Assembly (NCBI RefSeq): GCF_902459735.1
Contig: NZ_CABPRV010000002.1
Span: 62,001 to 126,000, forward strand
Direction of reading: 5' to 3'
DNA length: 64,000 bases
Source: Pandoraea capi
Lineage (GTDB): Bacteria; Pseudomonadota; Gammaproteobacteria; Burkholderiales; Burkholderiaceae
Numbering within the stretch: the stretch's first letter is position 1; each line of letters opens with the position of its first letter. The notes under the pieces are model-generated. The model did no database searches, was not told the origin of the DNA, and saw only the letters and a program-made list of their open reading frames with translations. Positions 51,926 to 60,545 of this stretch are shown piece by piece. The position numbers and the translations under genes are program-made.

Positions 51926-53692
51926 ATGCGCATTCGCATGGGGCTGTTGCAAGTGCTGGTGGTATGTGGGATCGGGGTCACGCTGGCGTGGCCTGTGATC
52001 GCGGCGACATCCGAAGACTCACCGTCGTTGGGGGCCGCAGTCTCGGTAGACGGGACGCAGTCTGCCGAGACTGCGGCGGCGCCAGCCAGCGCCCGCGATC
52101 CGCAAGATGGCGTCGAGCTGCGTTTCATGGATCGCCCGGTCGTGACGTTTCGCGGTGTGCTCGGTGGCGCCACGCCTGATGTGCGCGCCGCACGAGCCCG
52201 GTCGGTGCTCGACAGCCTGTCCGGGCGCGTCTTCGATTCGCCGGTCGACGTATTGCATGCATCGCTCGGGGGGGTCTCCGGCGTGGCGTTCCGCCTTCAG
52301 GACCGAATTCTCTTTGCGCTGACGGCCGACGACCTCGCGCCCGGCGACCCGCGCTCGCTCGACGCCGTGGCCGCCGACGTCCAGAAGAACCTTCAGGTCG
52401 CGTTCACCGCCAGACGTCAACAACTCCATTGGCCGACGATCCTGCGCGGCATCGCGCTCAGTGCGCTGGGGGCTGTCGTGCTTGTGATTCTCGTGATCAC
52501 GGTCGGGCGCACCCGCGCGCGACTAGAGGCATGGTTGCAGGGGGCGTTGGAGAAGCGTGTCCTGAAGCGAACGGCGCGCACTTTCGACTGGACGGGCTCG
52601 GCCTTCCATCTGGTGCATCAGATCGTGCAGATCGGCGCTGTGTGCGTCGCACTGGCGCTCGCCTATCTCTACCTGATCTTCATGTTGATGCAGTTCCCCG
52701 CCAGTCAGCCCATGGCGGGACGCATGTCCGATTTCCTCTGGTCGCTGGTCGACAAGTTCGGGCTCGGCGTGGCGGGGGCCATCCCTGGCATTCTGACCGT
52801 CATCGTCATCTTCCTGCTCACGCGCGCGCTGCAAAGCCTCGTCAACAATATCTTCGACGCCGTACAGAACGGACGCCTCACCATCCCCGGCATGCACCCC
52901 GAGACGGCCGGCGCCACGCGGCGTGTCGTGTCGGTAGTGGTGTGGGGGCTGGCGCTGACCTTCGCCTATCCGTACATGCCAGGCGCGCAGAGCGACGTCT
53001 TCAAGGGCCTCTCGGTCTTGCTGGGCCTGATGGTCACGCTGGGGTCGAGCGGTATCGTCAATCAGTTGATGAGCGGGATGATCGTGATTTACAGCCGGTC
53101 GTTGAAGAAGGGCGATCTCGTGTCGATCGGCGACGCGACGGGCGTCGTGGTCGGGGTCGATGCCCTGTCCGTGAAGCTCGTCAACATGGCGCAGGAAGAG
53201 CTGACGATTCCCAACGCGGTCGTGGTGGCGTCGACCGTGCGCAATTTCTCGGCAAAGGGCCACGGGCGAGGTGTCGCCATCAGCACCACGCTGACGATCG
53301 GGTACGACACGCCGTGGCGTCAGGTGCACGCCATGCTGATCGAGGCGGCCCTGCAGACGCCGCAAGTTGTCGCGCAGCCTGCCCCGTACGTGCTGCAACG
53401 TGCGTTGTCCGATTTCTATGTCGAGTACGAGATTTTCGCTACCTTGCGAGATCCGTCGACCCGCTTTGCTGCGATTTCGGCGTTGCACGAAGGGATTCAG
53501 GACGTGTTCAACCGCTACGGCGTGCAGATCATGTCGCCGCATTTCGAAGAGCAACCGCATTCGCCGCTGACGATCCGGCCGGAGCATTGGTACCCGGCCC
53601 CTGCACAGGCACCGGCAGATGGGACTGTGCCATCGGCATCGGCGCAAGGATCTCCGCCATCGCCTGCATCAGGAGCCGGTCATGCCCGTTAA
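51926..53692 (+). CDS. MscS-family mechanosensitive channel, large periplasmic N-terminus
   Basis: 588 residues. A signal peptide (cleavage near AWPVIAA, about residue 27) is followed by an extracytoplasmic domain (about 28-165) absent from E. coli MscS, then about five helices and the MscS core (about 360-560). The pore-lining helix is in LGLMVTLGSSGIVNQLMSGM, followed by YSRSLKKGDLVSIGDATGVV of the beta domain. The C-terminus is Pro/Ala-rich. It opens when the membrane is stretched and lets ions out on osmotic downshift. The last 11 bases overlap the DUF2252 gene, so the two are co-translated. The N-terminal domain suggests control by periplasmic factors. Confidence 0.88.
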   Translation: MRIRMGLLQVLVVCGIGVTLAWPVIAATSEDSPSLGAAVSVDGTQSAETAAAPASARDPQDGVELRFMDRPVVTFRGVLGGATPDVRAARARSVLDSLSGRVFDSPVDVLHASLGGVSGVAFRLQDRILFALTADDLAPGDPRSLDAVAADVQKNLQVAFTARRQQLHWPTILRGIALSALGAVVLVILVITVGRTRARLEAWLQGALEKRVLKRTARTFDWTGSAFHLVHQIVQIGAVCVALALAYLYLIFMLMQFPASQPMAGRMSDFLWSLVDKFGLGVAGAIPGILTVIVIFLLTRALQSLVNNIFDAVQNGRLTIPGMHPETAGATRRVVSVVVWGLALTFAYPYMPGAQSDVFKGLSVLLGLMVTLGSSGIVNQLMSGMIVIYSRSLKKGDLVSIGDATGVVVGVDALSVKLVNMAQEELTIPNAVVVASTVRNFSAKGHGRGVAISTTLTIGYDTPWRQVHAMLIEAALQTPQVVAQPAPYVLQRALSDFYVEYEIFATLRDPSTRFAAISALHEGIQDVFNRYGVQIMSPHFEEQPHSPLTIRPEHWYPAPAQAPADGTVPSASAQGSPPSPASGAGHAR

Positions 53693-55193
53693 GTCGTTGA
53701 CGAAAAAGACAAGTTCGGCAGATGTCACGATCTCCGGCGCACCCTCTGCGTCGGCGGCCGTTGCGTCACCCCCGGCGCCTGCTATCCCGCCCGTTCCGTT
53801 CGAAGCGCGCGTGGCCGCCGGCCGCCGCCTGCGGGAGAAAACGCCCCGTAGCAGCCATGCCCATCTCGGTAACATCGACCGCGACATCGTCGAACTGCTA
53901 CGTACCAGTAGCGAGGACCGCGTGGCGGCGCTCGTGCCGTTGCGCTACGGGCGCATGCTGGCGTCGCCGTTCGCGTTCTATCGGGGCAGCGCCATCGTGC
54001 AGGCCCACGATCTGGCGGGCACGCCAAGCAGCGGTCTGACGATGCAGATCTGCGGGGATTGCCATCTCGCGAACTTCGGCGGCTTTGCGACGCCCGAGCG
54101 CACCCTGATTTTCGATCTCAACGATTTCGACGAAACGGCCCCGGGGCCGTGGGAGTGGGACCTCAAACGGTTGTGTGCCAGTCTGGTGCTGGCGGCGCGG
54201 CAGTTCGGCTTCGGCGACACCCTGGGGGTGGAGATGGTCCGGGCGGCCGTCGATGCTTACGCGCGACGCCTGGACGAGTACGCCCACATGCCGACGATCG
54301 AGCTGTGGCACGAGCAGATCACCTTCGAGCGCATGCTGGAGATGGCCGGTACGGACCGGGTGCGCGAAGGGGTGAAGCGGGGCATCGCCCGTGCCTCCGG
54401 CCGCACGCATGAGAATGTGCTGCCCAAATTTGCCCAGCAGGTTGGCGATCGCTGGCAGATTCGCGATACGCCGCCCACCGTCTTCCATGTCCATGGCGCG
54501 ACGACCTTGTTCGGCCCGGAGGACGACTGGCTCGGTCTGGGGGACTGGCGCACGCTGTTCGCCCCCGTCTATAAGAGCTACTTCAGCTCGTTGCCGCCTG
54601 ATCGTGCCCGCATGCTCGAGAGTTACACGCAACAGGATCTGGCATTCAAGGTCGTGGGTGTCGGCAGCGTCGGTACCCGCTGTCTGGTGCTGATGATGAT
54701 GGATACGCACGATCAGCCGCTGTTCCTGCAATTCAAAGAAGCGTCGAAGTCGGTGGTCTCGCGTTACTTCAGGAATGTGATGCCCAGGCACGACGGACGT
54801 CGCGTGGTCGAAGGCCAGCGGCTGATGCAGGCGGCGTCCGATGCTTTCCTCGGCTGGGGCACGGGCCCGTTTGGCCGGGCGATCTACGGACGTCAACTGC
54901 GGGACATGAAGATCTCCGCGCAGTTCGAGCTGTTCCGTGCCGATGGCTTCCGCGAATACGCAAGCCTTTGCGGCTGGGTGCTGGCTCGCGCCCATGCCAA
55001 GGCGGGCGGGTGCGCTGCGGAATTGGTGGGCTATGTCGGCAAGGGCATCCGGCTTGGCGAAGCGCTGATCCATTACGCGACGGACTATGCCGACCAGGTT
55101 GAGCGCGATTACGAAGTGTTTCGCAAAGCCTGCCGCGACGGGCAACTCGAAGCGCGTACCGACGCCGATATGGCCGCCGACTTCATGGCGTGA
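53682..55193 (+). CDS. DUF2252 family protein
   Basis: 503 residues of the DUF2252 family, unknown function, with kinase-like features. Visible blocks: PLRYGRMLASPFAFYRGSAI, ICGDCHLANFGGFATPERTL, FDLNDFDETAPGPWEWDLKR and LFLQFKEASKSVVSRYF. The GDCHLANFG and DLNDFDE pair recalls the catalytic loops of aminoglycoside-kinase-like folds, so phosphotransfer is possible but untested. ATG 53682 has AGGAG six bases before it and lies inside the end of the MscS gene. The diguanylate cyclase gene follows after 33 bases, so three genes seem to share one transcript. Confidence 0.85.
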   Translation: MPVKSLTKKTSSADVTISGAPSASAAVASPPAPAIPPVPFEARVAAGRRLREKTPRSSHAHLGNIDRDIVELLRTSSEDRVAALVPLRYGRMLASPFAFYRGSAIVQAHDLAGTPSSGLTMQICGDCHLANFGGFATPERTLIFDLNDFDETAPGPWEWDLKRLCASLVLAARQFGFGDTLGVEMVRAAVDAYARRLDEYAHMPTIELWHEQITFERMLEMAGTDRVREGVKRGIARASGRTHENVLPKFAQQVGDRWQIRDTPPTVFHVHGATTLFGPEDDWLGLGDWRTLFAPVYKSYFSSLPPDRARMLESYTQQDLAFKVVGVGSVGTRCLVLMMMDTHDQPLFLQFKEASKSVVSRYFRNVMPRHDGRRVVEGQRLMQAASDAFLGWGTGPFGRAIYGRQLRDMKISAQFELFRADGFREYASLCGWVLARAHAKAGGCAAELVGYVGKGIRLGEALIHYATDYADQVERDYEVFRKACRDGQLEARTDADMAADFMA

Positions 55194-55226
55194 CGGTGTC
55201 ACCTATGCCTGGGAGGGCGCGCAAGG

Positions 55227-56765
55227 ATGCCGATGCATCGGTTGCAGGCACGCATTTCAGTCGCGGTGAGTACAGCGGTGCGCTGGGTGTCGCGCACGCC
55301 GACGCTGATTGTCTGGAGCGGCGTCGGGATTTCCGTGCTCCTGACGGCGGTCGCCGTGGCACTGCTTTACGAGGGACGTCTGCTGGTGCTCGCACGTGCG
55401 GCGGACAACCAGCGCAACATTGCCGAGGTGATGGAGCGCGACCTCGAACTCAACTTCCATGTCTACGAGCTTTCGCTCGACGCGGTCGTGAAGCTGCTCG
55501 CGCGGCCTGACGTCGAGGCGCTCACGCCTACGTTGCGCCGCGAACTGATCTTCGAGCGGGCCGGGGCGTCGCGTTACATCGGCTCGCTGGTGGTGCTCGA
55601 TCCCGCCGGAAACATCGTCATCGACGCCGAAAGCGAATCGCCGCGCCCGTTCAACTTCTCGGATCGGGATTACTTCAAGGTGCATCGCGATAACCCTGGG
55701 GTGGGGTTGTTCGTCAGCGGCTTCCTTCAGTCGAGACTTCGTGCGAATGCGCCGACGATGGTGCTGAGTCGCCGGATCACGCGTCCGGACGGCTCGTTCG
55801 GCGGGGTGGTGTCGCTCGCGGTGGATACCGAGTACTTTCGCCATCTCTTCGACCACATCGAGGTCGGGCGGGACGGCGTGATCCTGCTATTAGGCAAGGA
55901 CGGCGCGATTCTCATGCGCAAGCCGTTCGACGCCAGCGTGATCGGTCTCACGATGGCGCAGACCGGGCGTTACGAAGCACTGCCGCCCGGGCGTGATGAC
56001 CACAAGATTTACCCCATCCGCTTTCTTGGTCGCGACAGCCTGATGTCACGCCGCTTTCTGAGTAATGTGCCGCTGACGCTGATCGTCGTGACGTCCAGCG
56101 ACGAGACGCTCGCGCCATGGCACAAGCGCGTGATCGAATTCGGCGGACTGTTTCTGCTGCTCAACATCGGGTTCGTCATCACCTCGACGCTGCTGGCCGC
56201 CCAGCTGCGGCGGCGCTTGCGAGCCGAGCGGGAACTGAGTCTTCTGGCCCGGACCGACGGCCTGACGGGCCTCTCGAACCGTCGCTCGCTCGACAAAATT
56301 CTCGCCGGGGAGTGGCGGCGCATGCGTCGCGCGGGACATCCGATGGCGGTGGCGTTCGTCGATATCGACTGGTTCAAGCGATACAACGACACGCATGGCC
56401 ACCAGGCGGGCGACGCGGCGCTCGCGGCGGTGGCCGGGGCGATTGGCGGGGCGCTGCAACGACCGTCCGACGCTGCCGGGCGCTACGGCGGCGAGGAGTT
56501 CATCGCGGTGCTCCCGGACACGGATGCGCTGGGCGCACAGCGGGTTGCGGAGGGCATTCGTCTGGCTGTCGACCGGTTGAACCTCGCGCACACTTCGAGC
56601 GACTTCGGCCATGTGACGGTGAGCGTGGGTGTCGCGAGTCGCACCCCGCAGGGCGGGGAGACGGTCGATGTCCTCGTCAAGGCGGCGGACGATGCGCTTT
56701 ATCGGGCGAAGGAGACCGGGCGCAATCGCGTCATCGTGGCGTCTGATGCAGACGTGACTGCTTAG
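55227..56765 (+). CDS. Cache-type membrane diguanylate cyclase
   Basis: 512 residues. One helix (about 24-46), an extracytoplasmic Cache-like sensor (about 50-305; FSDRDYFKVHRDNPGVGLFV), a second helix (about 307-330), and a GGDEF domain (about 345-505). GGEEF lies at 421-425 and RPSD, an RxxD inhibitory site, five residues before it. It should make c-di-GMP in response to a periplasmic ligand, with feedback control. ATG 55227 follows AAGG at close range; no in-frame start earlier is likely. It is the third gene of the MscS-DUF2252 cluster, which links stretch sensing to c-di-GMP if they act together. Confidence 0.88.
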   Translation: MPMHRLQARISVAVSTAVRWVSRTPTLIVWSGVGISVLLTAVAVALLYEGRLLVLARAADNQRNIAEVMERDLELNFHVYELSLDAVVKLLARPDVEALTPTLRRELIFERAGASRYIGSLVVLDPAGNIVIDAESESPRPFNFSDRDYFKVHRDNPGVGLFVSGFLQSRLRANAPTMVLSRRITRPDGSFGGVVSLAVDTEYFRHLFDHIEVGRDGVILLLGKDGAILMRKPFDASVIGLTMAQTGRYEALPPGRDDHKIYPIRFLGRDSLMSRRFLSNVPLTLIVVTSSDETLAPWHKRVIEFGGLFLLLNIGFVITSTLLAAQLRRRLRAERELSLLARTDGLTGLSNRRSLDKILAGEWRRMRRAGHPMAVAFVDIDWFKRYNDTHGHQAGDAALAAVAGAIGGALQRPSDAAGRYGGEEFIAVLPDTDALGAQRVAEGIRLAVDRLNLAHTSSDFGHVTVSVGVASRTPQGGETVDVLVKAADDALYRAKETGRNRVIVASDADVTA

Positions 56766-57123
56766 GGACGTATTTCCGAAACGACCCCGCGTCGCCGCCG
56801 TCCGGCAGGTCGGTGCGGGCTCCGATCTGTAGGAATTGTCCGATTCTCCGGCGATGGCGGACACAATCGTCGCGCGCGCGACCCTGTTTTTTCTCATCCC
56901 CTCAGTTCCCAATGAACCTCGGAAGACGACGCCAAGTCGTTGATTAGCAGGTTAATTTTCATCGTCGAACGTCATTCGCCAACGAGGCGAGGCCGCTTGC
57001 CAGCGTCCGCCTACACGTCTTTCAGATTCCGCCGATTCGCCGAATGAAACCGGTTCTCTACAATCGTTTTCAACAAGTCCGGTGCGAGTCTCAATAGCAC
57101 GGATTGCAGCCAAGGAGTCTGTC
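56766..57123. other. Intergenic region before the stress cluster
   Basis: 358 bases without a gene. Nothing but a modestly AT-rich stretch at about 56938-56970 stands out; the promoter of the BON protein gene is presumably between 56940 and 57110. Confidence 0.45.
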
Positions 57124-58110
57124 ATGGCGAAGCGTATCCCCCCGTCGCCAACGCTGCCCGCAACGCGCAGGGCGGCGCCCGACAAAGCGAAGTATGCGTC
57201 GGAGCATCAGCAGCACGCGTTGACGCACGAAGACGGAGACGCCGAGACGAGCGGTGTCCCAGCCTCGGCCACGCAGGCCTCGGACGACACAGGCAAGGCG
57301 CAGACGCATGAGGCCAAACAGTCGTCCGAGCGTGAAGCGCAAGCGGCTCGGGCGCACGATCAGCGTGATCCGAAATGGTTGGGTGCATCGGCACCGAAGG
57401 GGCGCGCGACAGCGGGTAGCAGGACGGATTCGACTGGAGATGCCGGCGGTCACGGGTATGCGCCCGAGATCGCGCACGGTGAAGAGAGCGGTTATGGACC
57501 TGCGGATGCCGCGCCCGGTGCGCATCCGAGGTTTGGTCGGCAAAGTGCCTACGGGCCACACGACGACTATGCAGGTACCGGACGAAATGCGTCAGATGCC
57601 GTACCGCAGCCAAAGAGTCCATCGAAGGCGCGTCGAGTCGAGTGGCCGGAAGGCACGGTCGGGGCGCAGGAGATCGAGAACGTTGATGACATAGCAGGCG
57701 AAGCCGGTCTGGCATCAGGGAGTCGGGGCCGTAGCAGTGAGGGTGGCAGTGTCGGGAGCAGGGAACGAGGACACGCGAGCGCAGGCGCAGAAGGCCAGTC
57801 GCGAGGGACGACAAAGGTTTCGGTGCAAGCCCGCTCGCGTGACTCCTCAAGATCCGACCCGGCCATTCACGACGACATCCGCAAGACGTTGTCCGCTGCC
57901 GTCGATCTCGATGTCTCTCACGTCGAGGTGACCGTCACGTCCGGTCTGGTCTTGCTCACCGGCTTCGTGCCGGAGCGTTGGATGCAGCATGTGGTGCAAA
58001 CGGAGGTGTCGAAGGTCGAGGGAGTGCTCGGCGTCGATAACCGCTTGCACGAGAGACGGATAAAAGCGATGAGCCGGCCCGGCGAAAGTCAGACAGGGCA
58101 CAAGATTTGA
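57124..58110 (+). CDS. BON-domain protein with long charged low-complexity N-terminus
   Basis: 328 residues. Residues about 1-240 are low-complexity: rich in Ala, Gly, Glu, Arg, Gln and Ser, with little hydrophobic content and no signal peptide. A single BON domain (about 255-310) follows, recognised by DDIRKTLSAAVDLDVSHVEV and TSGLVLLTGFVPERWMQHVV. BON domains bind phospholipid surfaces and occur in osmotic-shock proteins. The absence of a signal suggests a cytoplasmic place, unlike the next gene. ATG 57124 has AAGGAG eight bases upstream; a longer frame to 57082 lacks one. It opens a run of six small plus-strand genes. Confidence 0.8.
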   Translation: MAKRIPPSPTLPATRRAAPDKAKYASEHQQHALTHEDGDAETSGVPASATQASDDTGKAQTHEAKQSSEREAQAARAHDQRDPKWLGASAPKGRATAGSRTDSTGDAGGHGYAPEIAHGEESGYGPADAAPGAHPRFGRQSAYGPHDDYAGTGRNASDAVPQPKSPSKARRVEWPEGTVGAQEIENVDDIAGEAGLASGSRGRSSEGGSVGSRERGHASAGAEGQSRGTTKVSVQARSRDSSRSDPAIHDDIRKTLSAAVDLDVSHVEVTVTSGLVLLTGFVPERWMQHVVQTEVSKVEGVLGVDNRLHERRIKAMSRPGESQTGHKI

Positions 58111-58366
58111 TGTCGTACGCACGGAACAGGCGTAACGACGCGTTGCGAGAAAACGGTTAACGCGAATCGCAAAAGGACATCCGGCATCTCTGGTGCGACA
58201 GGCATCGACGGTGCGGGTCACAGGGCAAGACCGGGCATCTCCGGGTGAGGGGATGTATCACCTAAAACTCGGTTGTCGTATGGGCGCCGCACATCGGAAT
58301 GTGCAGGAGGTGACGCCCCGAGGCAGCAATGCTGGCGATGCGACGACTCATTTCGGGAGGTCGAAA
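58111..58366. other. Spacer between the two BON genes
   Basis: 256 bases without a credible gene. A GC-rich sequence with an arm-like pair near 58223-58256 is seen, but I cannot assign a function; it may hold the promoter of the periplasmic BON gene. Confidence 0.4.
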
Positions 58367-58729
58367 ATGAAACAATCCAATCTGCTCAAGCTCGTCATGG
58401 CGGGCGCACTTGCAACGACGGGGATTGCCGCTCATGCACTCGATCAGGGCGGGATCATCAAGATTGCCGATAACGCCAGCGCCAGCAGCGTGATGAGCGA
58501 TACCGGCCGCAAGATCGACGATTCGGCGCTGACGGCGAAGGTCAAGGCCGAACTGCTCGCGAAGAAGGACGTGCCGTCGACCAAGGTTCACGTCACCACC
58601 CGTCACGGTGTGGTGCATCTCACGGGTTCGGTGCCGCAGTCGGCACAGAAGACCCTCGTCGAGGATACGGTCAAGGGCGTGGAAGGTGTCGTCGACGTCA
58701 AGAACGATCTGAAGGTATCGGCCAAGTAA
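58367..58729 (+). CDS. Periplasmic BON-domain protein (OsmY-like)
   Basis: 120 residues. Signal peptide of about 23 residues (LLKLVMAGALATTGIAAHA), then one BON domain (about 48-118; DDSALTAKVKAELLAKKDV and GVVHLTGSVPQSAQKT). This fits a half-size OsmY, a periplasmic protein that stabilises the envelope under osmotic or other stress. ATG 58367 has GGGAGG eight bases before it, a strong ribosome site. It is 256 bases downstream of the longer BON gene and 239 bases before the PRC-barrel gene, so these may be separate transcripts under common control. Confidence 0.88.
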   Translation: MKQSNLLKLVMAGALATTGIAAHALDQGGIIKIADNASASSVMSDTGRKIDDSALTAKVKAELLAKKDVPSTKVHVTTRHGVVHLTGSVPQSAQKTLVEDTVKGVEGVVDVKNDLKVSAK

Positions 58730-58968
58730 CGGCCGGCACATGGTATGCGGTCGATCGTCGACCGAAGTCGACCGCAACGCCAAAGTTTGCAGAACGCAGC
58801 GTCATCACGCCGGTATCGACGGTGCCACCGCATCGTACCGATAGCACGTGATGGCGCGTAGAGACCGCACTCTCGCCCTGTCGGCGACGCGTCATCCGAC
58901 GACATCGATGACAACGATGTCGCTGGATAGCAGGTGTCCCGACGTCATCAGCGAAGGAGGAAGGAATC

Positions 58969-59418
58969 ATGACTATGCAATCCGGCCGGGGCCAGATGCC
59001 CCAAGCAGGTCAATCAGGTCAAACGGGCGCCCGCATTGTCGGCGCGTCACACAAGCTGCCCGATGGTCCGGGCCCGTCGGTGATGGCTGCCGATACGCTC
59101 GATGCCGAAGACGTGGTGAACACCGCAGGCGAGAGCCTCGGGAAGGTCAAGCACATCATGCTCGACGTCCAGCGCGGCACGGTGGCCTATGCCGTGTTGT
59201 CGTTCGGCGGCTTTCTCGGGATGGGTGACAAGCTGTTCGCCATTCCCTGGCATGCCTTGCAGCTCGACGTGGAGAACAAGCGCTTCATTCTCGACATCGA
59301 CAAGGAAGCCCTCAAGAAGGCGCCGGGCTTCGACAAGGACCACTGGCCGAGTATGGCCGACATGCATTGGGCCGAGCAGGTGCATACGTATTACACCGTC
59401 GACCCTTATTGGCATTGA
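58969..59418 (+). CDS. PRC-barrel domain protein
   Basis: 149 residues. The PRC-barrel occupies about 40-110: ADTLDAEDVVNTAGESLGKV, KHIMLDVQRGTVAYAVLSFG and FGGFLGMGDKLFAIPWHAL. This beta-barrel occurs in photosynthetic reaction centres, RimM and small stress proteins, where it mediates protein contacts. The first 30 residues are Gln/Gly-rich. No signal peptide. The ATG at 58969 has AAGGAGGAAGG upstream, one of the strongest ribosome sites in the window; the ATG two codons on (58975) is an alternative. Twenty bases separate it from the proline-rich gene. Confidence 0.88.
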   Translation: MTMQSGRGQMPQAGQSGQTGARIVGASHKLPDGPGPSVMAADTLDAEDVVNTAGESLGKVKHIMLDVQRGTVAYAVLSFGGFLGMGDKLFAIPWHALQLDVENKRFILDIDKEALKKAPGFDKDHWPSMADMHWAEQVHTYYTVDPYWH

Positions 59419-59437
59419 GCCAGACGAGGACTTGCTC

Positions 59438-59662
59438 ATGCCGAGCCAGATTCGCCATGCCGAAATTCGCCGGCTGACGCAGGCCCCCCGCCTGTATGCC
59501 CACCTGCCTGAGCCCTTCGACCCGGGCAAACCGCCGGGGACACCGCCGCCGAAGTCGCCTCCCGACGAGAGCGACCCGACGCCGATGCCTCCACCCGACC
59601 GACCGCTCGATCCGCCAGTGGAAGAGCCGCCACTCCGGCCCCCTGGCAAATACGTCCGATAG
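59438..59662 (+). CDS. Short proline-rich protein
   Basis: 74 residues, with a basic N-terminal third (MPSQIRHAEIRRLTQAPRLY) and a C-terminal half that is about half proline with Asp/Glu and Pro-Pro runs (GKPPGTPPPKSPPDESDP). No helix or signal peptide. The ATG at 59438 follows GAGGA, and the gene lies 19 bases after the PRC-barrel stop with normal codon use, so translation is plausible. I do not know a family. Confidence 0.55.
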   Translation: MPSQIRHAEIRRLTQAPRLYAHLPEPFDPGKPPGTPPPKSPPDESDPTPMPPPDRPLDPPVEEPPLRPPGKYVR

Positions 59663-59749
59663 GTACGTCGCGGTCGTCGGGGCATGGGGCATCGATTGGC
59701 AAGTGTCATCGAGGGCCATGCACCGTCGGCTCGGCAAGGGAGGAAAGTC

Positions 59750-59905
59750 ATGCTTGGCACCATCTTGTTGATTGTTCTGATTTTGTTGTTGGTTGGCGCG
59801 TTACCCGCCTGGCCGCATAGCCGGGGATGGGGTTACTACCCGTCAGGGGGTATCGGGCTGATCGTGCTGATTGTGGTGTTGCTCGTGGTGATGGGGCATA
59901 TCTGA
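59750..59905 (+). CDS. DUF3309 small membrane protein
   Basis: 51 residues with two hydrophobic helices (MLGTILLIVLILLLVGALP and GIGLIVLIVVLLVVMG) joined by a Trp/Tyr-Gly turn (PAWPHSRGWGYYPSGG), the pattern of the DUF3309 family. It should sit in the inner membrane. Function unknown; relatives are common beside stress genes. ATG 59750 has GGGAGGAAA just before it; a longer frame to 59684 has no good ribosome site. The ChaB-like gene follows after 22 bases. Confidence 0.85.
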   Translation: MLGTILLIVLILLLVGALPAWPHSRGWGYYPSGGIGLIVLIVVLLVVMGHI

Positions 59906-59927
59906 CCCCGCACAAGGAGAACCCGTC

Positions 59928-60167
59928 ATGCCGTATCGACAGACACATGAATTGCCGGCCAGCGTGAAAGACCACCTGCCGGCGCACGCTCAGGAGATCT
60001 ATCTCAAGGCATTCAATTCCGCCTGGGACGAATACAAGGATCCCGGAGAGCGGCGCGGTCATGAATCGCGCGAGGAGACGGCGCACAAAGTGGCATGGAG
60101 CGCCGTGAAGCAAACCTATGAAAAGGATGACAAGTCCGGTCAGTGGCATTCGAAGAAGCACCATTGA
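59928..60167 (+). CDS. ChaB family protein
   Basis: 79 residues, the normal length of ChaB. LPASVKDHLPAHAQEIYLKA opens the family's helical domain, followed by FNSAWDEYK and the later ETAHKVAWSAVKQTYEK. ChaB was named as a regulator of the Na+/H+ (Ca2+/H+) antiporter ChaA, but the link is weak and its real role is unclear. ATG 59928 follows AAGGAG at eight bases. A strong terminator closes the cluster 100 bases on. Confidence 0.9.
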   Translation: MPYRQTHELPASVKDHLPAHAQEIYLKAFNSAWDEYKDPGERRGHESREETAHKVAWSAVKQTYEKDDKSGQWHSKKHH

Positions 60168-60545
60168 CCGACGTTCCGGGGCGCACGGCCGACCACGCCG
60201 CAGCGCCCCGCAGACCCCCAATACGATTGCATTCGGTTCCCGCAACCGGAGCGCAACCGTAGCTTGCCGGCCCACCCACTGGGCCGGTTTTTTTTTGCTC
60301 GGCGCTGTCCTGAAGCGTCGCCCGTCCGGGCATTGATTGTCGCAATATTGCGGTGCGGTGAAATACTTGTCGAATCGGTGCAAATTGCGCGTAATTGTGA
60401 CGATTTGGTGATGTTGCGTTGCGGTATTGCGCCTGCACGAATTGCAGGGTTGGCGTAAAATCGGCGTCTTTGGACGGACGTGCACCCCATGCCGCCGCCC
60501 GACAAACTTCGCCAGTCCCACACTGGCTGCCCTGATCGAATTCCC
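60168..60545. other. Intergenic region with terminator and palindrome
   Basis: 378 bases. It holds the terminator at 60267-60296 and a perfect 12-bp palindrome CGCAATATTGCG at 60341-60352, which may be an operator for the MFS gene. Between 60350 and 60470 the sequence is relatively AT-rich and should carry that gene's promoter. Confidence 0.5.
60267..60296 (+). terminator. Intrinsic terminator after the stress cluster
   Basis: CCGGCCCA-5 nt-TGGGCCGG forms an eight-base GC-rich stem immediately followed by nine T residues. This is the clearest rho-independent terminator in the window. Confidence 0.9.
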
